The notes under the pieces were generated by a model that was not told where the DNA came from, did no database searches, and worked only from the letters and a program-made list of their open reading frames with translations. Made by a program: the position numbers and the translations under genes. A stretch of DNA of 64,000 nt from Ruania alkalisoli (GTDB lineage: Bacteria; Actinomycetota; Actinomycetes; Actinomycetales; Beutenbergiaceae): assembly GCF_014960965.1 (NCBI RefSeq), contig NZ_CP063169.1:3567581-3631580 (forward strand), in the 5' to 3' direction. Below, piece after piece: positions 26,050 through 33,868 of the stretch; positions within the stretch are counted from its first letter, which is position 1; each line of letters opens with the position of its first letter.

Positions 26050-28191
26050 TCAGTGAATATTGCCGTCCTCCCGGTAGGCCTTCCACACGTTCTCGAAGAA
26101 GTCGTCATCGGCGGGCAGGGGGCGCACCGGCCGCCACCGGAACACGGGACGCCCGGCCCGGTCCCCCTCCTCCCGGGTGACGATCTCGGAGAACTCAGGC
26201 TCCGCCGTCGGGATCTCGGACGGGGCGCAGGCGCCGCGGGCTTCCAAAGGGGCGACCCATGCGGTCTCCTGTACCTCGTGAGCCAGGGCTCCGCCGTCGA
26301 GGGTAAAGCGGAACAGCTCCGGCAGGTCGAGCTCTGCCTCGGCGTTCTCCCCGTACCCGACCAGCGGAAGCTGGCCTTCCGGGTCCGTGTAGAGCACCGA
26401 GCCGCGGGACTTGCCGCCGTGGCCGACGTAGTCCGCCATCGCGGACAGGTAGATGTAGGCGGTGGTGAGGATGTCGCGCACGAGAAAGGTGCGGTTCATC
26501 GAACGGCGAGAGGTCTGGTCGGCGCTGATGAGCTCGTCGTAGCTGCTCAGCCACTCGTGCACCTGCAGCAGCGCTTCCTGGATCGATTCCGGCGAGCGCA
26601 CCGGCCCGGCCTTGGCGCTCATCAACTCCTGCACCTGGGTCAGCAGATCGCCGGTGTTGTCCGGGGTGCCACCGGCCCGGCGGGCGGCAGCGGCTTCTGC
26701 CAGTGCGAGCGCTCCGGTGACCACAGGCCCGGCGGCCGCGGTGAAGTCCTCGACGGCGAGCGGGGCATCAGTACGGCGGGCGGCGATGAACTGCGCCGCC
26801 CGGGTGGCCCCGACCTGGCCACTGTTCAGCGCGGCGCCACCGGGGCGGTACACCCCGTGCGCACCGCCGGCCTCCCCCACCGGGAAGAAGCCCGCCACGT
26901 TCGACTGCCACCACGCGTCCACCAGCAAGCCACCATTGTTGTGCTGGGCGCACACGTCCACCTCGAGCATCTCCTGCTCGAGATCCACGTACGGGTTCTT
27001 GTCCAGGTAGAACTGGTAGGCGGGCTCGTTCATGTGCCGCAGCCGCTCGATCGGGGTGCCGAAGAGCACACCCGCCTTCTCCAGGTACTCCAGCGCCTCC
27101 GGCTCCAGCTCAGCGTGGTCGAAGGTCTCCCGCACCGGGTTGGAGCGGAAGTCCAGGAACACCCGGCGCCCGCGCAGCACCGTCTCCCGGTAGACCAGCA
27201 GGTCGATGAGGCTGGAGCCGTCGCGGGCCTTACGGATGTCGAACGGCCACTGGTAACCCTTGAGGAAGACCAGGGTGAGCATCCGGCCGTAATCGGGAAT
27301 CGCCTCGGTGAGGAATTCGCGCTCGTCGTTGCCGTCGGCATCGGTGGAGACGAACCGCGGGATCACCTGCATATACGTGCCCGAGACGTTCCAGCGCGGC
27401 TTGATCGAGGCCAGGCCGAACTGCCACTCGGTGAGGTTCTTGCCGTGCACCCCGGCACGGTAGGCGGCTCCGGATGCCCCCCACTGCCCGTTCGGGAACA
27501 CCCGGGTGGCGTAGATGCCGGCCGGACCGCCGGTGGCGTAGACGACGTTCGTGCAGCGCACCAGCAGGTAGGGCGAGCGTTCGCCGTCGTGCGGGACGTC
27601 AGTGCGCAGCAACAGGATGCCCGCAATCTCTCCCTCGCGGACGATGAGGTCGACCACGCGGCACTCGTCGAAGACGGGAGTACCGTTGCGGGCGACCTTC
27701 TTCTCCAGCTGCTCCACCATCGAGCGGGAGGTGTAGGGGCCCACGCTGGTGCCGCGGCGGCGCGGGTCGTGGTCGGTCTTGTACCCGACGAACTCCCCGT
27801 AGCGGCTCTGCGGGAAGGGAACGCCCAGGTCGCACAGACGCAGGAACCCACGAGCGGAGAGCGCGGCCTCGGCGAGCGCGTTGTCGCCGTCCATCGCGCC
27901 GCCGGAGAACAGCGTCTGGGCCATCTCGTTGACCGAGTCGCCCTCGGCGCCGGAGAGGCTCAGCTTGTAGTAGGTCTGCTTGTCGGAGCCGGCGTTGCGG
28001 CTGGCCCCGGCGCCCACCTTGTCGGTGACCATGACGATGTCATCCTGGCCGAACTCCCACAGACGGTCGGCCGCGCAGAATCCGGCTGAGCCGGTGCCGA
28101 CCACCACTGTGTTCGCGGTGACGACGGGGATGTCGGTGCCGGCGATCGTGTGCAGCTCGGCTCCGGGTACGTCGGTGGTGGCGGTGCTCAT
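26050..28191 (-). CDS. FAD-dependent oxidoreductase of the fumarate reductase/succinate dehydrogenase flavoprotein superfamily
   Basis: 713 residues from ATG 28191, with GAGGA upstream. The FAD dinucleotide-binding turn is TVVVGTGSAGFCAADRL near residue 30. Later VVYATGGPAGIYATR and GEAGGAHGVYRPGGAALNSG match the flavin and C-terminal parts of the SdhA/FrdA/AprA superfamily. The usual His-linked FAD and fumarate-site residues are not clear, so the substrate is unknown. Such flavoproteins often work with a ferredoxin-like subunit encoded next to them; here an orphan antitoxin follows instead. Downstream of an SDR gene on the same strand, with a palindromic repeat between them. Confidence 0.85.
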   Translation of the reverse strand: MSTATTDVPGAELHTIAGTDIPVVTANTVVVGTGSAGFCAADRLWEFGQDDIVMVTDKVGAGASRNAGSDKQTYYKLSLSGAEGDSVNEMAQTLFSGGAMDGDNALAEAALSARGFLRLCDLGVPFPQSRYGEFVGYKTDHDPRRRGTSVGPYTSRSMVEQLEKKVARNGTPVFDECRVVDLIVREGEIAGILLLRTDVPHDGERSPYLLVRCTNVVYATGGPAGIYATRVFPNGQWGASGAAYRAGVHGKNLTEWQFGLASIKPRWNVSGTYMQVIPRFVSTDADGNDEREFLTEAIPDYGRMLTLVFLKGYQWPFDIRKARDGSSLIDLLVYRETVLRGRRVFLDFRSNPVRETFDHAELEPEALEYLEKAGVLFGTPIERLRHMNEPAYQFYLDKNPYVDLEQEMLEVDVCAQHNNGGLLVDAWWQSNVAGFFPVGEAGGAHGVYRPGGAALNSGQVGATRAAQFIAARRTDAPLAVEDFTAAAGPVVTGALALAEAAAARRAGGTPDNTGDLLTQVQELMSAKAGPVRSPESIQEALLQVHEWLSSYDELISADQTSRRSMNRTFLVRDILTTAYIYLSAMADYVGHGGKSRGSVLYTDPEGQLPLVGYGENAEAELDLPELFRFTLDGGALAHEVQETAWVAPLEARGACAPSEIPTAEPEFSEIVTREEGDRAGRPVFRWRPVRPLPADDDFFENVWKAYREDGNIH

Positions 28192-28252
28192 GTGCTCGTC
28201 CTCAAAATCCGTCGTCGATCTGGTTGCTTATCGAGTGCCTCCCGCGACATCA

Positions 28253-28292
28253 CACGTCGATGTGGTGGCTTGTGAACGACCACATCGACGTG
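28253..28292. repeat. Intergenic palindromic repeat (copy A)
   Basis: Arms CACGTCGATGTGGT and ACCACATCGACGTG, with a loop GGCTTGTGAACG. It lies between the SDR stop and the flavoprotein start. The core GTCGATNTGG recurs at 43147, 43206, 58908 and 60304. Confidence 0.85.
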
Positions 28293-28301
28293 CGATTTCG
28301 G

Positions 28302-29087
28302 TTAGAGGCGCGGGATGTGCATCCCGCCGTCGACATTGATGATCTCGCCGGTGGAGTACGGCATCTTCCCAGCGGAGAGCTGCACGACGGCGCCCGCGAC
28401 GTCGGGCGGAGTGCCCCACCGCGGCATCGGGGCCAGGCCGTCCGCGAACTGCGCGTCGTACTTCTCCTTGACGCCGGCGGTCATGTCCGTGGCGATCACG
28501 CCGGGCCGGACCTCATAGACCACGATGCCCTCCGGGGCCAGACGCGCAGCGAACAACTGCGTGGCCATCCCGACGCCGGCCTTGGAGATGCAGTACTCGC
28601 CGCGGTTGGTGGAGACGAACGTCGCGGAGACGGAGGAGACGTTGATGATCGTGCCGACCACGCCACCGTCAGGGGTATCCCCGCGCTCGTCGCGCTGGTC
28701 CCGCACAGCAAGCATGGCGTTCGCCACCCGCTGGGTGAGGAAGTACGGACCGCGCAGGTTGATCCCGAGCACCCGGTCGAAGCTCTCGGGCTCGGCCTCG
28801 AGGATGTCGGCGCGCACCGAGGGCGCCACGCCGGCGTTGTTGACGAGGAGGTCGATCCGGCCCCAGCGCTCGAGGGCTGCGTTGACGTAGCGCTCGTGCG
28901 ACTCGGTCTCGGCCACCGACCCCTGGACGTAGAGCACCTCGCCACGCTCGCGCAGCTCGGCCATCAGGTCCTCAGGCTCCGGGCGTGTGGCCAGGATGGC
29001 GACGGCGTACCCCTCGTCGAGCAGGGCATGGGTGATGCCGAGGCCGATACCTCGGTTTCCTCCGGTGACGAGAGCAACCTGGGGCAC
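28302..29087 (-). CDS. Short-chain dehydrogenase/reductase (FabG-like)
   Basis: 261 residues. Classical SDR: NAD(P) turn LVTGGNRGIGLG at residues 7-18, LLVNNAGVAP, catalytic Ser in INVSSVSATF, and Tyr/Lys in GEYCISKAG (YxxxK). The ending STGEIINVDGGMHIPRL is typical. Length is usual for the family. It heads a two-gene unit with the flavoprotein, both possibly acting on one sugar-derived substrate. A LacI-type operator lies about 60 nt upstream. It could equally be annotated 3-oxoacyl-ACP reductase, but the setting argues for sugar catabolism. Confidence 0.88.
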   Translation of the reverse strand: MPQVALVTGGNRGIGLGITHALLDEGYAVAILATRPEPEDLMAELRERGEVLYVQGSVAETESHERYVNAALERWGRIDLLVNNAGVAPSVRADILEAEPESFDRVLGINLRGPYFLTQRVANAMLAVRDQRDERGDTPDGGVVGTIINVSSVSATFVSTNRGEYCISKAGVGMATQLFAARLAPEGIVVYEVRPGVIATDMTAGVKEKYDAQFADGLAPMPRWGTPPDVAGAVVQLSAGKMPYSTGEIINVDGGMHIPRL

Positions 29088-29146
29088 GAAGAACTCCTAC
29101 GGATCGGGGGCGCTTCCCTTCATCATGCCTGACAAGCACCCCAGAC

Positions 29147-29160
29147 GGCAAGCGCTTTCC
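29147..29160. promoter_or_regulatory. LacI-type operator candidate upstream of the SDR gene
   Basis: GGCAAGCGCTTTCC; its reverse complement (GGAAAGCGCTTGCC) differs at two positions from the site at 4494-4507. Sixty nt before the SDR start. Confidence 0.55.
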
Positions 29161-29211
29161 ACGCCTCGCTGGGCCACCGCTGGGCCCAGAGTCGCGGCAC
29201 CTGCAAGAGTC

Positions 29212-29265
29212 GACGGGCTGTGGCGTATCCGTGCCATATGTGGCACGGATACGCCACAGCCCGTC
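29212..29265. terminator. 54-bp perfect inverted repeat at the end of rhaM
   Basis: Two perfectly complementary 25-nt arms (GACGGGCTGTGG ... CCACAGCCCGTC) flank the loop TATG. It overlaps the rhaM stop codon by two bases, and the gene's last codons read into the stem. It would make an exceptionally stable hairpin ending the importer-rhaM transcript. Confidence 0.8.
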
Positions 29266-29623
29266 AGTTCTGTTCCGGCCCCGTCGGCAGACCCGCCGCC
29301 GCCAGCTGATCCTCCAGGCTGAAGATCTCCGGCAGCAGCTCGAACCCTTCGTCCGGGTTGCCCGGATTGACGAAAAACCTCTCCATGTTCGACTGCCAGC
29401 GTTCGTTCACTGCCGTGCGACCCATCGCGGCCTGTGCGGCCTCGTAGTCGTCGGCCTCGAAGTGCCCGACCAGCAACCCGTCCGGGGCCAGATACAGCTG
29501 GTAGTTGCGCCAGCCCGAGTCGCGCAGTGCCTCCAGCATCTCCGGCCAGACGGCGGCGTGCGCCTCGGTGTACTCGTCCAGCCGGTCGGGCCGGACCCGA
29601 TTGATGAAGCAGTAGCGGGGCAT
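29264..29623 (-). CDS. rhaM: L-rhamnose mutarotase
   Basis: 119 residues. RhaM interconverts the alpha and beta anomers of L-rhamnose so that the isomerase gets its preferred form. Family features: N-terminal YCFINRVRPDRLDEYTEAH (catalytic His), central NYQLYLAPDGLLVGHFEADD and MGRTAVNERWQ. Length about normal (100-120). It is the last gene of the importer operon, 7 nt after a Gfo/Idh/MocA gene. This links that operon, with its binding protein and two permeases, to rhamnose or a rhamnose-containing oligosaccharide; the rest of the pathway is at 39.5-44.4 kb. Confidence 0.93.
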   Translation of the reverse strand: MPRYCFINRVRPDRLDEYTEAHAAVWPEMLEALRDSGWRNYQLYLAPDGLLVGHFEADDYEAAQAAMGRTAVNERWQSNMERFFVNPGNPDEGFELLPEIFSLEDQLAAAGLPTGPEQN

Positions 29624-29630
29624 GGCGCTC

Positions 29631-30956
29631 CTAGAGCGTCGTCGCGGTCAGATCCACACCGAGTGCGAGCTCGTCGACCGTGACCGCACGCCCCTCGGCC
29701 AGTGACACGTTACCGGCGATCCCGGTACTCACCGCCCGCACCCCGTCGAGCACCCCGGATGCACGGCCGAGCGGGTCATCCTGGGTGCCGGGTTCGAAGA
29801 TGTCCCGCAGCAGGATCGCGTCACCGCCGCCGTGACCACCGATGCCCTCGGGGATCGGAACCTCCCGCGCGGCCTCCCAGTGGCGCTGCACCACCAGCTT
29901 CTCCCCTTGCGGCCGCACGCGATCCTCCTCGACGCCCTCGGGCGTGGCCGAGGGATCCACCACCGAGGCCTTGGCCACGAATCCGCGCTCGATCACCTCG
30001 AGCTCGGCCCGCCCCTCGGACCCATTCACCGTGACCCGGTACCCCTCCCACGGGGCGTGCGCGTTCAAGGAGTAGGTCAGGAACGCACCAGAGGTGTAGT
30101 CCACGGTCAGGCCGAGGTTGTCCTCGATCGTGATCCCCGGGGCGAAGACGTCCTGGTCACGTACGTAGCCGTCGTGTATCTCAGCATCGAGGTACATCAC
30201 CTTCAGCTTCGGGTCGGCGGCGAGGTCGATCGCCCACGGATCCCCCGCGACGGCGTCCCTCCCCTTCGCAGGCCGCGCACCTGCACCTGCCGCACCTGCG
30301 CCGTCGGGACCGTAGAACTTCAGCCCACCGGTGGCGTACACCCGCGCGGGCGCTGCACCGACCCACCAGTTGACGAGGTCGAAGTGGTGCGAGGACTTGT
30401 GCACCAGGAGGCCACCGGAGTTGGCCTTGTCGCGGTGCCAGCGGCGGAAGTAGTCGGCACCATGCACGGTGTCGAGCGCCCACTCGAAGTGCACGGAGAG
30501 TACCTGGCCGATCTCACCGTCGGCGATCACGCGGCGCAGCTCGGAGTTGCGTGGCGAGTAGCGGTAGTTGAAGGTCATCACCAGATCGCGCCCGGTCTCG
30601 CGCATCGCCTCGGTGATGGTGCGCACCCCGTCGGCGGTGGTGGTCAGCGGCTTCTCCACCACGACGTCGGCTCCGGCGCGCATGGCGCGGGCCACCACAT
30701 CGGCGTGGGAATGGTCGGGGCTGGTCACGACCACGCGATCGACGCGCTGCTCGGTGATCATTCGCTCCAGGTCGGCCGGCTCGTAGCGCGGGACGTCGAG
30801 GCTGAGACCAGTGCCGTAGTAGTCGGCCCGGGCGGGGTTCGGTTCGCACAGCGCCACCACCTCACCGACGTGCGCGTAGTCCTGGGTGAGGGCGTTGAGA
30901 TACATGCCGGCTCGGGAGCCAGTGCCGGCGACGGCGTAGCGACGGCGGGTGGTCAT
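29631..30956 (-). CDS. Gfo/Idh/MocA family oxidoreductase in the rhamnose importer operon
   Basis: 441 residues from ATG 30956, behind GGAG. N-terminus RYAVAGTGSRAGMYLNALTQ is an NAD(P)-binding turn. EKPLTTTADG carries the catalytic Lys, and HKSSHHFDLVNWW is the C-terminal substrate-site pattern of the family. Longer than the homologue at 4.57 kb, with an Ala/Gly-rich insert (GPDGAGAAGAGARPAKG) around residue 230. Because it is cotranscribed with rhaM, it may process a rhamnosyl or related sugar, but the substrate is not shown. A structured 238-nt gap separates it from the DUF624 gene. Confidence 0.85.
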   Translation of the reverse strand: MTTRRRYAVAGTGSRAGMYLNALTQDYAHVGEVVALCEPNPARADYYGTGLSLDVPRYEPADLERMITEQRVDRVVVTSPDHSHADVVARAMRAGADVVVEKPLTTTADGVRTITEAMRETGRDLVMTFNYRYSPRNSELRRVIADGEIGQVLSVHFEWALDTVHGADYFRRWHRDKANSGGLLVHKSSHHFDLVNWWVGAAPARVYATGGLKFYGPDGAGAAGAGARPAKGRDAVAGDPWAIDLAADPKLKVMYLDAEIHDGYVRDQDVFAPGITIEDNLGLTVDYTSGAFLTYSLNAHAPWEGYRVTVNGSEGRAELEVIERGFVAKASVVDPSATPEGVEEDRVRPQGEKLVVQRHWEAAREVPIPEGIGGHGGGDAILLRDIFEPGTQDDPLGRASGVLDGVRAVSTGIAGNVSLAEGRAVTVDELALGVDLTATTL

Positions 30957-31077
30957 CGTGGACTTCTCCAGGGGTCGTAGGTCGCGGGCGGCGGCGCACC
31001 GCTGCGTCACAGGATAGCCGAGAGACCGGTTTCTCAGTGCAGAGGAAGTCGATGCTCAGCACGAGTGGGGACGTCGC

Positions 31078-31173
31078 GGTGACCGAACCGACCGGTACTG
31101 ACACATGCGGGGCAGCATGTCCCCGCACCACTCCACGCATCTGTGTCAGCTCGGTCAACCGTGCCCGAACCAC
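31078..31173. other. Structured intergenic region between the Gfo and DUF624 genes
   Basis: Nested complementary segments are visible: GACCGA/TCGGTC outside, CTGACACA/TGTGTCAG inside, TGCGGGG/CCCCGCA at the tip. It may be an attenuator or mRNA-processing site within the operon. The rest of 30957-31194 shows nothing recognisable. Confidence 0.45.
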
Positions 31174-31194
31174 CCGGGCCCCAGCGCCCGGGAG

Positions 31195-31818
31195 TCAGAA
31201 GTCGGGGCGACCGCGCCGGGAGGCGACGCCGACGATCGCGAAGGTGAGCAACCCAGGGGCGAGGATCACCAGCAGCGTGTACATCCACACGATGGTCACG
31301 CACAGCCCGACGGCGGTCAGTAGTAGCACCGACCCGATCGGGTCGGCCGCAACCAGCCTCGCACCGTCGGAGATGGCCGTGCGCCAGCTGCCCGCCGGCT
31401 CGAACCCGCGCACCTCGATCGTGCGCAGCAGCACCAGCACCACCGCGACGAGCCCGGCGATCGAGACGACACGGATCACCTCAGCCCCGGGGAGGGCGGT
31501 GAAGCGGGCGATATCCAGATTCAGCACCAGTACTGCAGCCAGCAGCAGCGATCCCGCGGCAATCAGCCACGAACCGCGCAGATGCCCTACGAAATCCGCC
31601 AGCAGTTCGCGCACCCGATCCGAACGTCCGTCGAGGTGACGCCGCAGATGGGTGACGCCCGCCGCCAGAGCAGCAGGCGCCGTCAGTACCGGAATGCACA
31701 GCACCAGCACCACCACGGCGGTGGACATGACCTCGGCGAACAGCGGCAGGGCAGGCGGGCGCGGCGCCGGATCGTTTCCGCCGCCCCGCTCCGCACGTGC
31801 CGCTGCCAGAATGCTCAT
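31195..31818 (-). CDS. DUF624 (YesL-like) membrane protein
   Basis: 207 residues, ATGA overlap with the upstream permease gene. About five hydrophobic segments and the pattern LPLFAEVMSTAVVVLVLCI near the N-terminus match DUF624/YesL proteins. These are found beside carbohydrate ABC transporters in rhamnogalacturonan and other oligosaccharide loci. Role unknown; an accessory function for the transporter is inferred from the constant gene neighbourhood. Confidence 0.78.
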   Translation of the reverse strand: MSILAAARAERGGGNDPAPRPPALPLFAEVMSTAVVVLVLCIPVLTAPAALAAGVTHLRRHLDGRSDRVRELLADFVGHLRGSWLIAAGSLLLAAVLVLNLDIARFTALPGAEVIRVVSIAGLVAVVLVLLRTIEVRGFEPAGSWRTAISDGARLVAADPIGSVLLLTAVGLCVTIVWMYTLLVILAPGLLTFAIVGVASRRGRPDF

Positions 31819-32756
31819 CCCTTCAGACCTTGTGTGGCCACACCGTCGATGAGGTAGCGCTGGAACACGAAGAAGAAGATCATGACCGGGATCAGCGCCA
31901 GCACGGCCATCGCCACCTGTGCACCGTAGTCGGAGGTGGTGGTCTGGTCCACAAACAACCGCAAAGCCACCGGCAGGGTGTACAGATCGGGCCGCTTGAG
32001 GTAGAGCAAGGGGCCCAGGAAGTCATTCCAGGAGGCGATGAAGGTGAAGATCGCTGCAGTGATCATCGCCGGCCGTAGCAGCGGCAGGATGATCGAGGAG
32101 AACACCCGCACATGCCCGGCACCGTCGATCCGGGCCGCCTCGTCCAGCTCACGCGGGATACCGCGCAAGAACTGGATCATCAGGAAGACGAAGAAGGCCT
32201 CCGTGGCGAGGAACTTCGGGATCAGCAAGGAACCGAAGTTGTTGATGAGCCCCAGGTTCTGGAACAGGATGTACTGCGGGATGATCGTCACGTGGAAGGG
32301 CAGCAGCATCGTGGCCACCATCAGCGCGAACCACACCTTCTTCCCGCGATACTCGATCCGGGCGAAGGCGTAGGCCGCCACCGCGGAGGAGACCACCACG
32401 CCGACCACCGAGAACACGGCGATGATCAGCGAGTTGAGGAAGAACGTCCAGAACGAGATCCCGGCGATCCCCGACAATGCGGTCGCGAAGTTGTCCAGGG
32501 ATCCGTTCTCCGGGATCAAGTTCACATTTCCGATGATCTCGCTCGAGGGTTTGAGCGAGCTCATGAACATCCATGCGGCCGGGTAGAGCACGATGGCGCA
32601 GACCACGATCATCCCGAGGTGGTAGGCAGCGCTTCCCAACCGGCTACGTCGTTGTGCATCGCGCCGCAGGCGGTGACTGTCGTTGCGGGTGGGCATCGCC
32701 GCCTGCAGCGGTGCACCCTCGGCGCTGGACCCGCCGCTCACGTGGGTGATGGTCAT
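31815..32756 (-). CDS. Carbohydrate ABC permease (MalG/CUT1 type)
   Basis: 313 residues from ATG 32756, overlapping the first permease stop (ATGA). A cytoplasmic N-terminus of about 40 residues, then six membrane segments. The EAA loop near residue 205 reads RELDEAARIDGAGHVRVFSS. The C-terminus LIDGVATQGLKG is the family signature. Works with the permease before it and the lipoprotein at 33.9 kb. No ATPase gene is nearby; CUT1 systems often share a housekeeping MsmK/MalK-type ATPase encoded elsewhere. Confidence 0.92.
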   Translation of the reverse strand: MTITHVSGGSSAEGAPLQAAMPTRNDSHRLRRDAQRRSRLGSAAYHLGMIVVCAIVLYPAAWMFMSSLKPSSEIIGNVNLIPENGSLDNFATALSGIAGISFWTFFLNSLIIAVFSVVGVVVSSAVAAYAFARIEYRGKKVWFALMVATMLLPFHVTIIPQYILFQNLGLINNFGSLLIPKFLATEAFFVFLMIQFLRGIPRELDEAARIDGAGHVRVFSSIILPLLRPAMITAAIFTFIASWNDFLGPLLYLKRPDLYTLPVALRLFVDQTTTSDYGAQVAMAVLALIPVMIFFFVFQRYLIDGVATQGLKG

Positions 32757-33697
32757 CGTGCGTCTCCCTGGTAGTGCACCCACGACTTGGAGCTGCGGAA
32801 CAGCAGGATGGTGACGAGCCCGACGGCGATCACCAGCAACCAGGCCATGGCCGAGGCGTAGCCCATCCGGAAGTCACCGAAGCCACGGATGTACAGGTAC
32901 AGCGTGTAGAAGAGGGTCGAGCCTGCCGGGCCACCGGTCCCGCCGGAGATGATGAAGGCCGAGTTGAACACCTGGAATGACCCGATGGTCTCCATCAGCA
33001 GGTTGAAGAAGATGACCGGGCTGAGCATCGGCAGGGTGATGTTGCGGAACTTGCGGATCCGCCCGGCCCCGTCCACGTCCGCGGCCTCGTACAACTCGGC
33101 GGGCACCTGCTTCAGACCGGCCAGGAAGATCACCATCGGACCACCGAAGGCCCAGACGGCCAGCAGGATGAACATCGGCATGGTCATGTTCTGGTTGCCG
33201 ACCCAGCCGCCGAGCTCGATCCCGAAGATCCGCAGGCTGCGGTCGACCACGCCATCGTCGATGAACATGGCCTTCCACACGATCGCGATCGAGACCGACG
33301 CGGCGACGAGCGAGGGGGCGTAGAAGGCGGAGCGATAGAAGCCCAGGCCCTTGCGCTTGGCGTTGAGCAGCATCGCCACACCGAGCGCCGCGGCCAGCTT
33401 GATCGGGGTTCCGAGCAACACATAGGTCGCGGTGACCTTCACCGACTGGAGGAACTGCGGGTCTGCGAATATCCGTGTGTAGTTCTCTGCACCGATGAAC
33501 TCAGGGGCGCCGAAGAGGTCATAGTCGGTGAATGACAGGTACAGCGAGGCGATCATCGGGCCGACGGTCAGCGCGAAGAAGCCGGCCAGCCATGGCGCCA
33601 TGAAGGCATAGCCGGAAAGCGACTCCCGCAGCCGCGCCCGCCGGAGCGAGGGCCGCTCCTCCACGGCATCTGCCGGGCGGTTCGTCGTAGTGGTCAC
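32753..33697 (-). CDS. Carbohydrate ABC permease (MalF/CUT1 type)
   Basis: 314 residues from GTG 33697, with AGAGGA at a good distance; the longer frame lacks codon bias. Six membrane segments, and the EAA loop AELYEAADVDGAGRIRKFRN that docks the ATPase. A predicted hairpin (33772-33808) separates it from the binding-protein gene. Confidence 0.92.
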   Translation of the reverse strand: MTTTTNRPADAVEERPSLRRARLRESLSGYAFMAPWLAGFFALTVGPMIASLYLSFTDYDLFGAPEFIGAENYTRIFADPQFLQSVKVTATYVLLGTPIKLAAALGVAMLLNAKRKGLGFYRSAFYAPSLVAASVSIAIVWKAMFIDDGVVDRSLRIFGIELGGWVGNQNMTMPMFILLAVWAFGGPMVIFLAGLKQVPAELYEAADVDGAGRIRKFRNITLPMLSPVIFFNLLMETIGSFQVFNSAFIISGGTGGPAGSTLFYTLYLYIRGFGDFRMGYASAMAWLLVIAVGLVTILLFRSSKSWVHYQGDAR

Positions 33698-33771
33698 GTC
33701 ATTCCTCTCAAGGGATCGCGCAGATGGACGGGCCTGCGGCCGCATCAGACGGGACCGGCTCCGCACCGCCG

Positions 33772-33808
33772 CTGTGCCCTCCCCGCCCAGGGGACGGAGC
33801 GGGCACAG
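33772..33808. terminator. Intercistronic hairpin after the binding-protein gene
   Basis: CTGTGCCC and GGGCACAG arms with a 21-nt loop, between the solute-binding protein stop and the permease start. Another possible stem-loop (GGTGAG, TCAG, CTCACC) follows the stop at 33829-33844. Such hairpins commonly let the binding protein be made in excess of the permeases. Confidence 0.6.
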
Positions 33809-33868
33809 CAGGCGGGCCGGTGGATCAGGGTGAGTCAGCTCACCGTGCGCCGTCGCGGCCGGAACAGG

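Noticed and set aside
26053-28089. 678-codon forward frame
   Set aside because: Shadow of the reverse-strand flavoprotein, which has clear FAD motifs.
31018-31036. Palindrome-like GAGACCGGTTTCTC before the Gfo/Idh gene as a LacI operator
   Set aside because: The ACCGGT core is off-centre and matches neither operator group; too weak to list.
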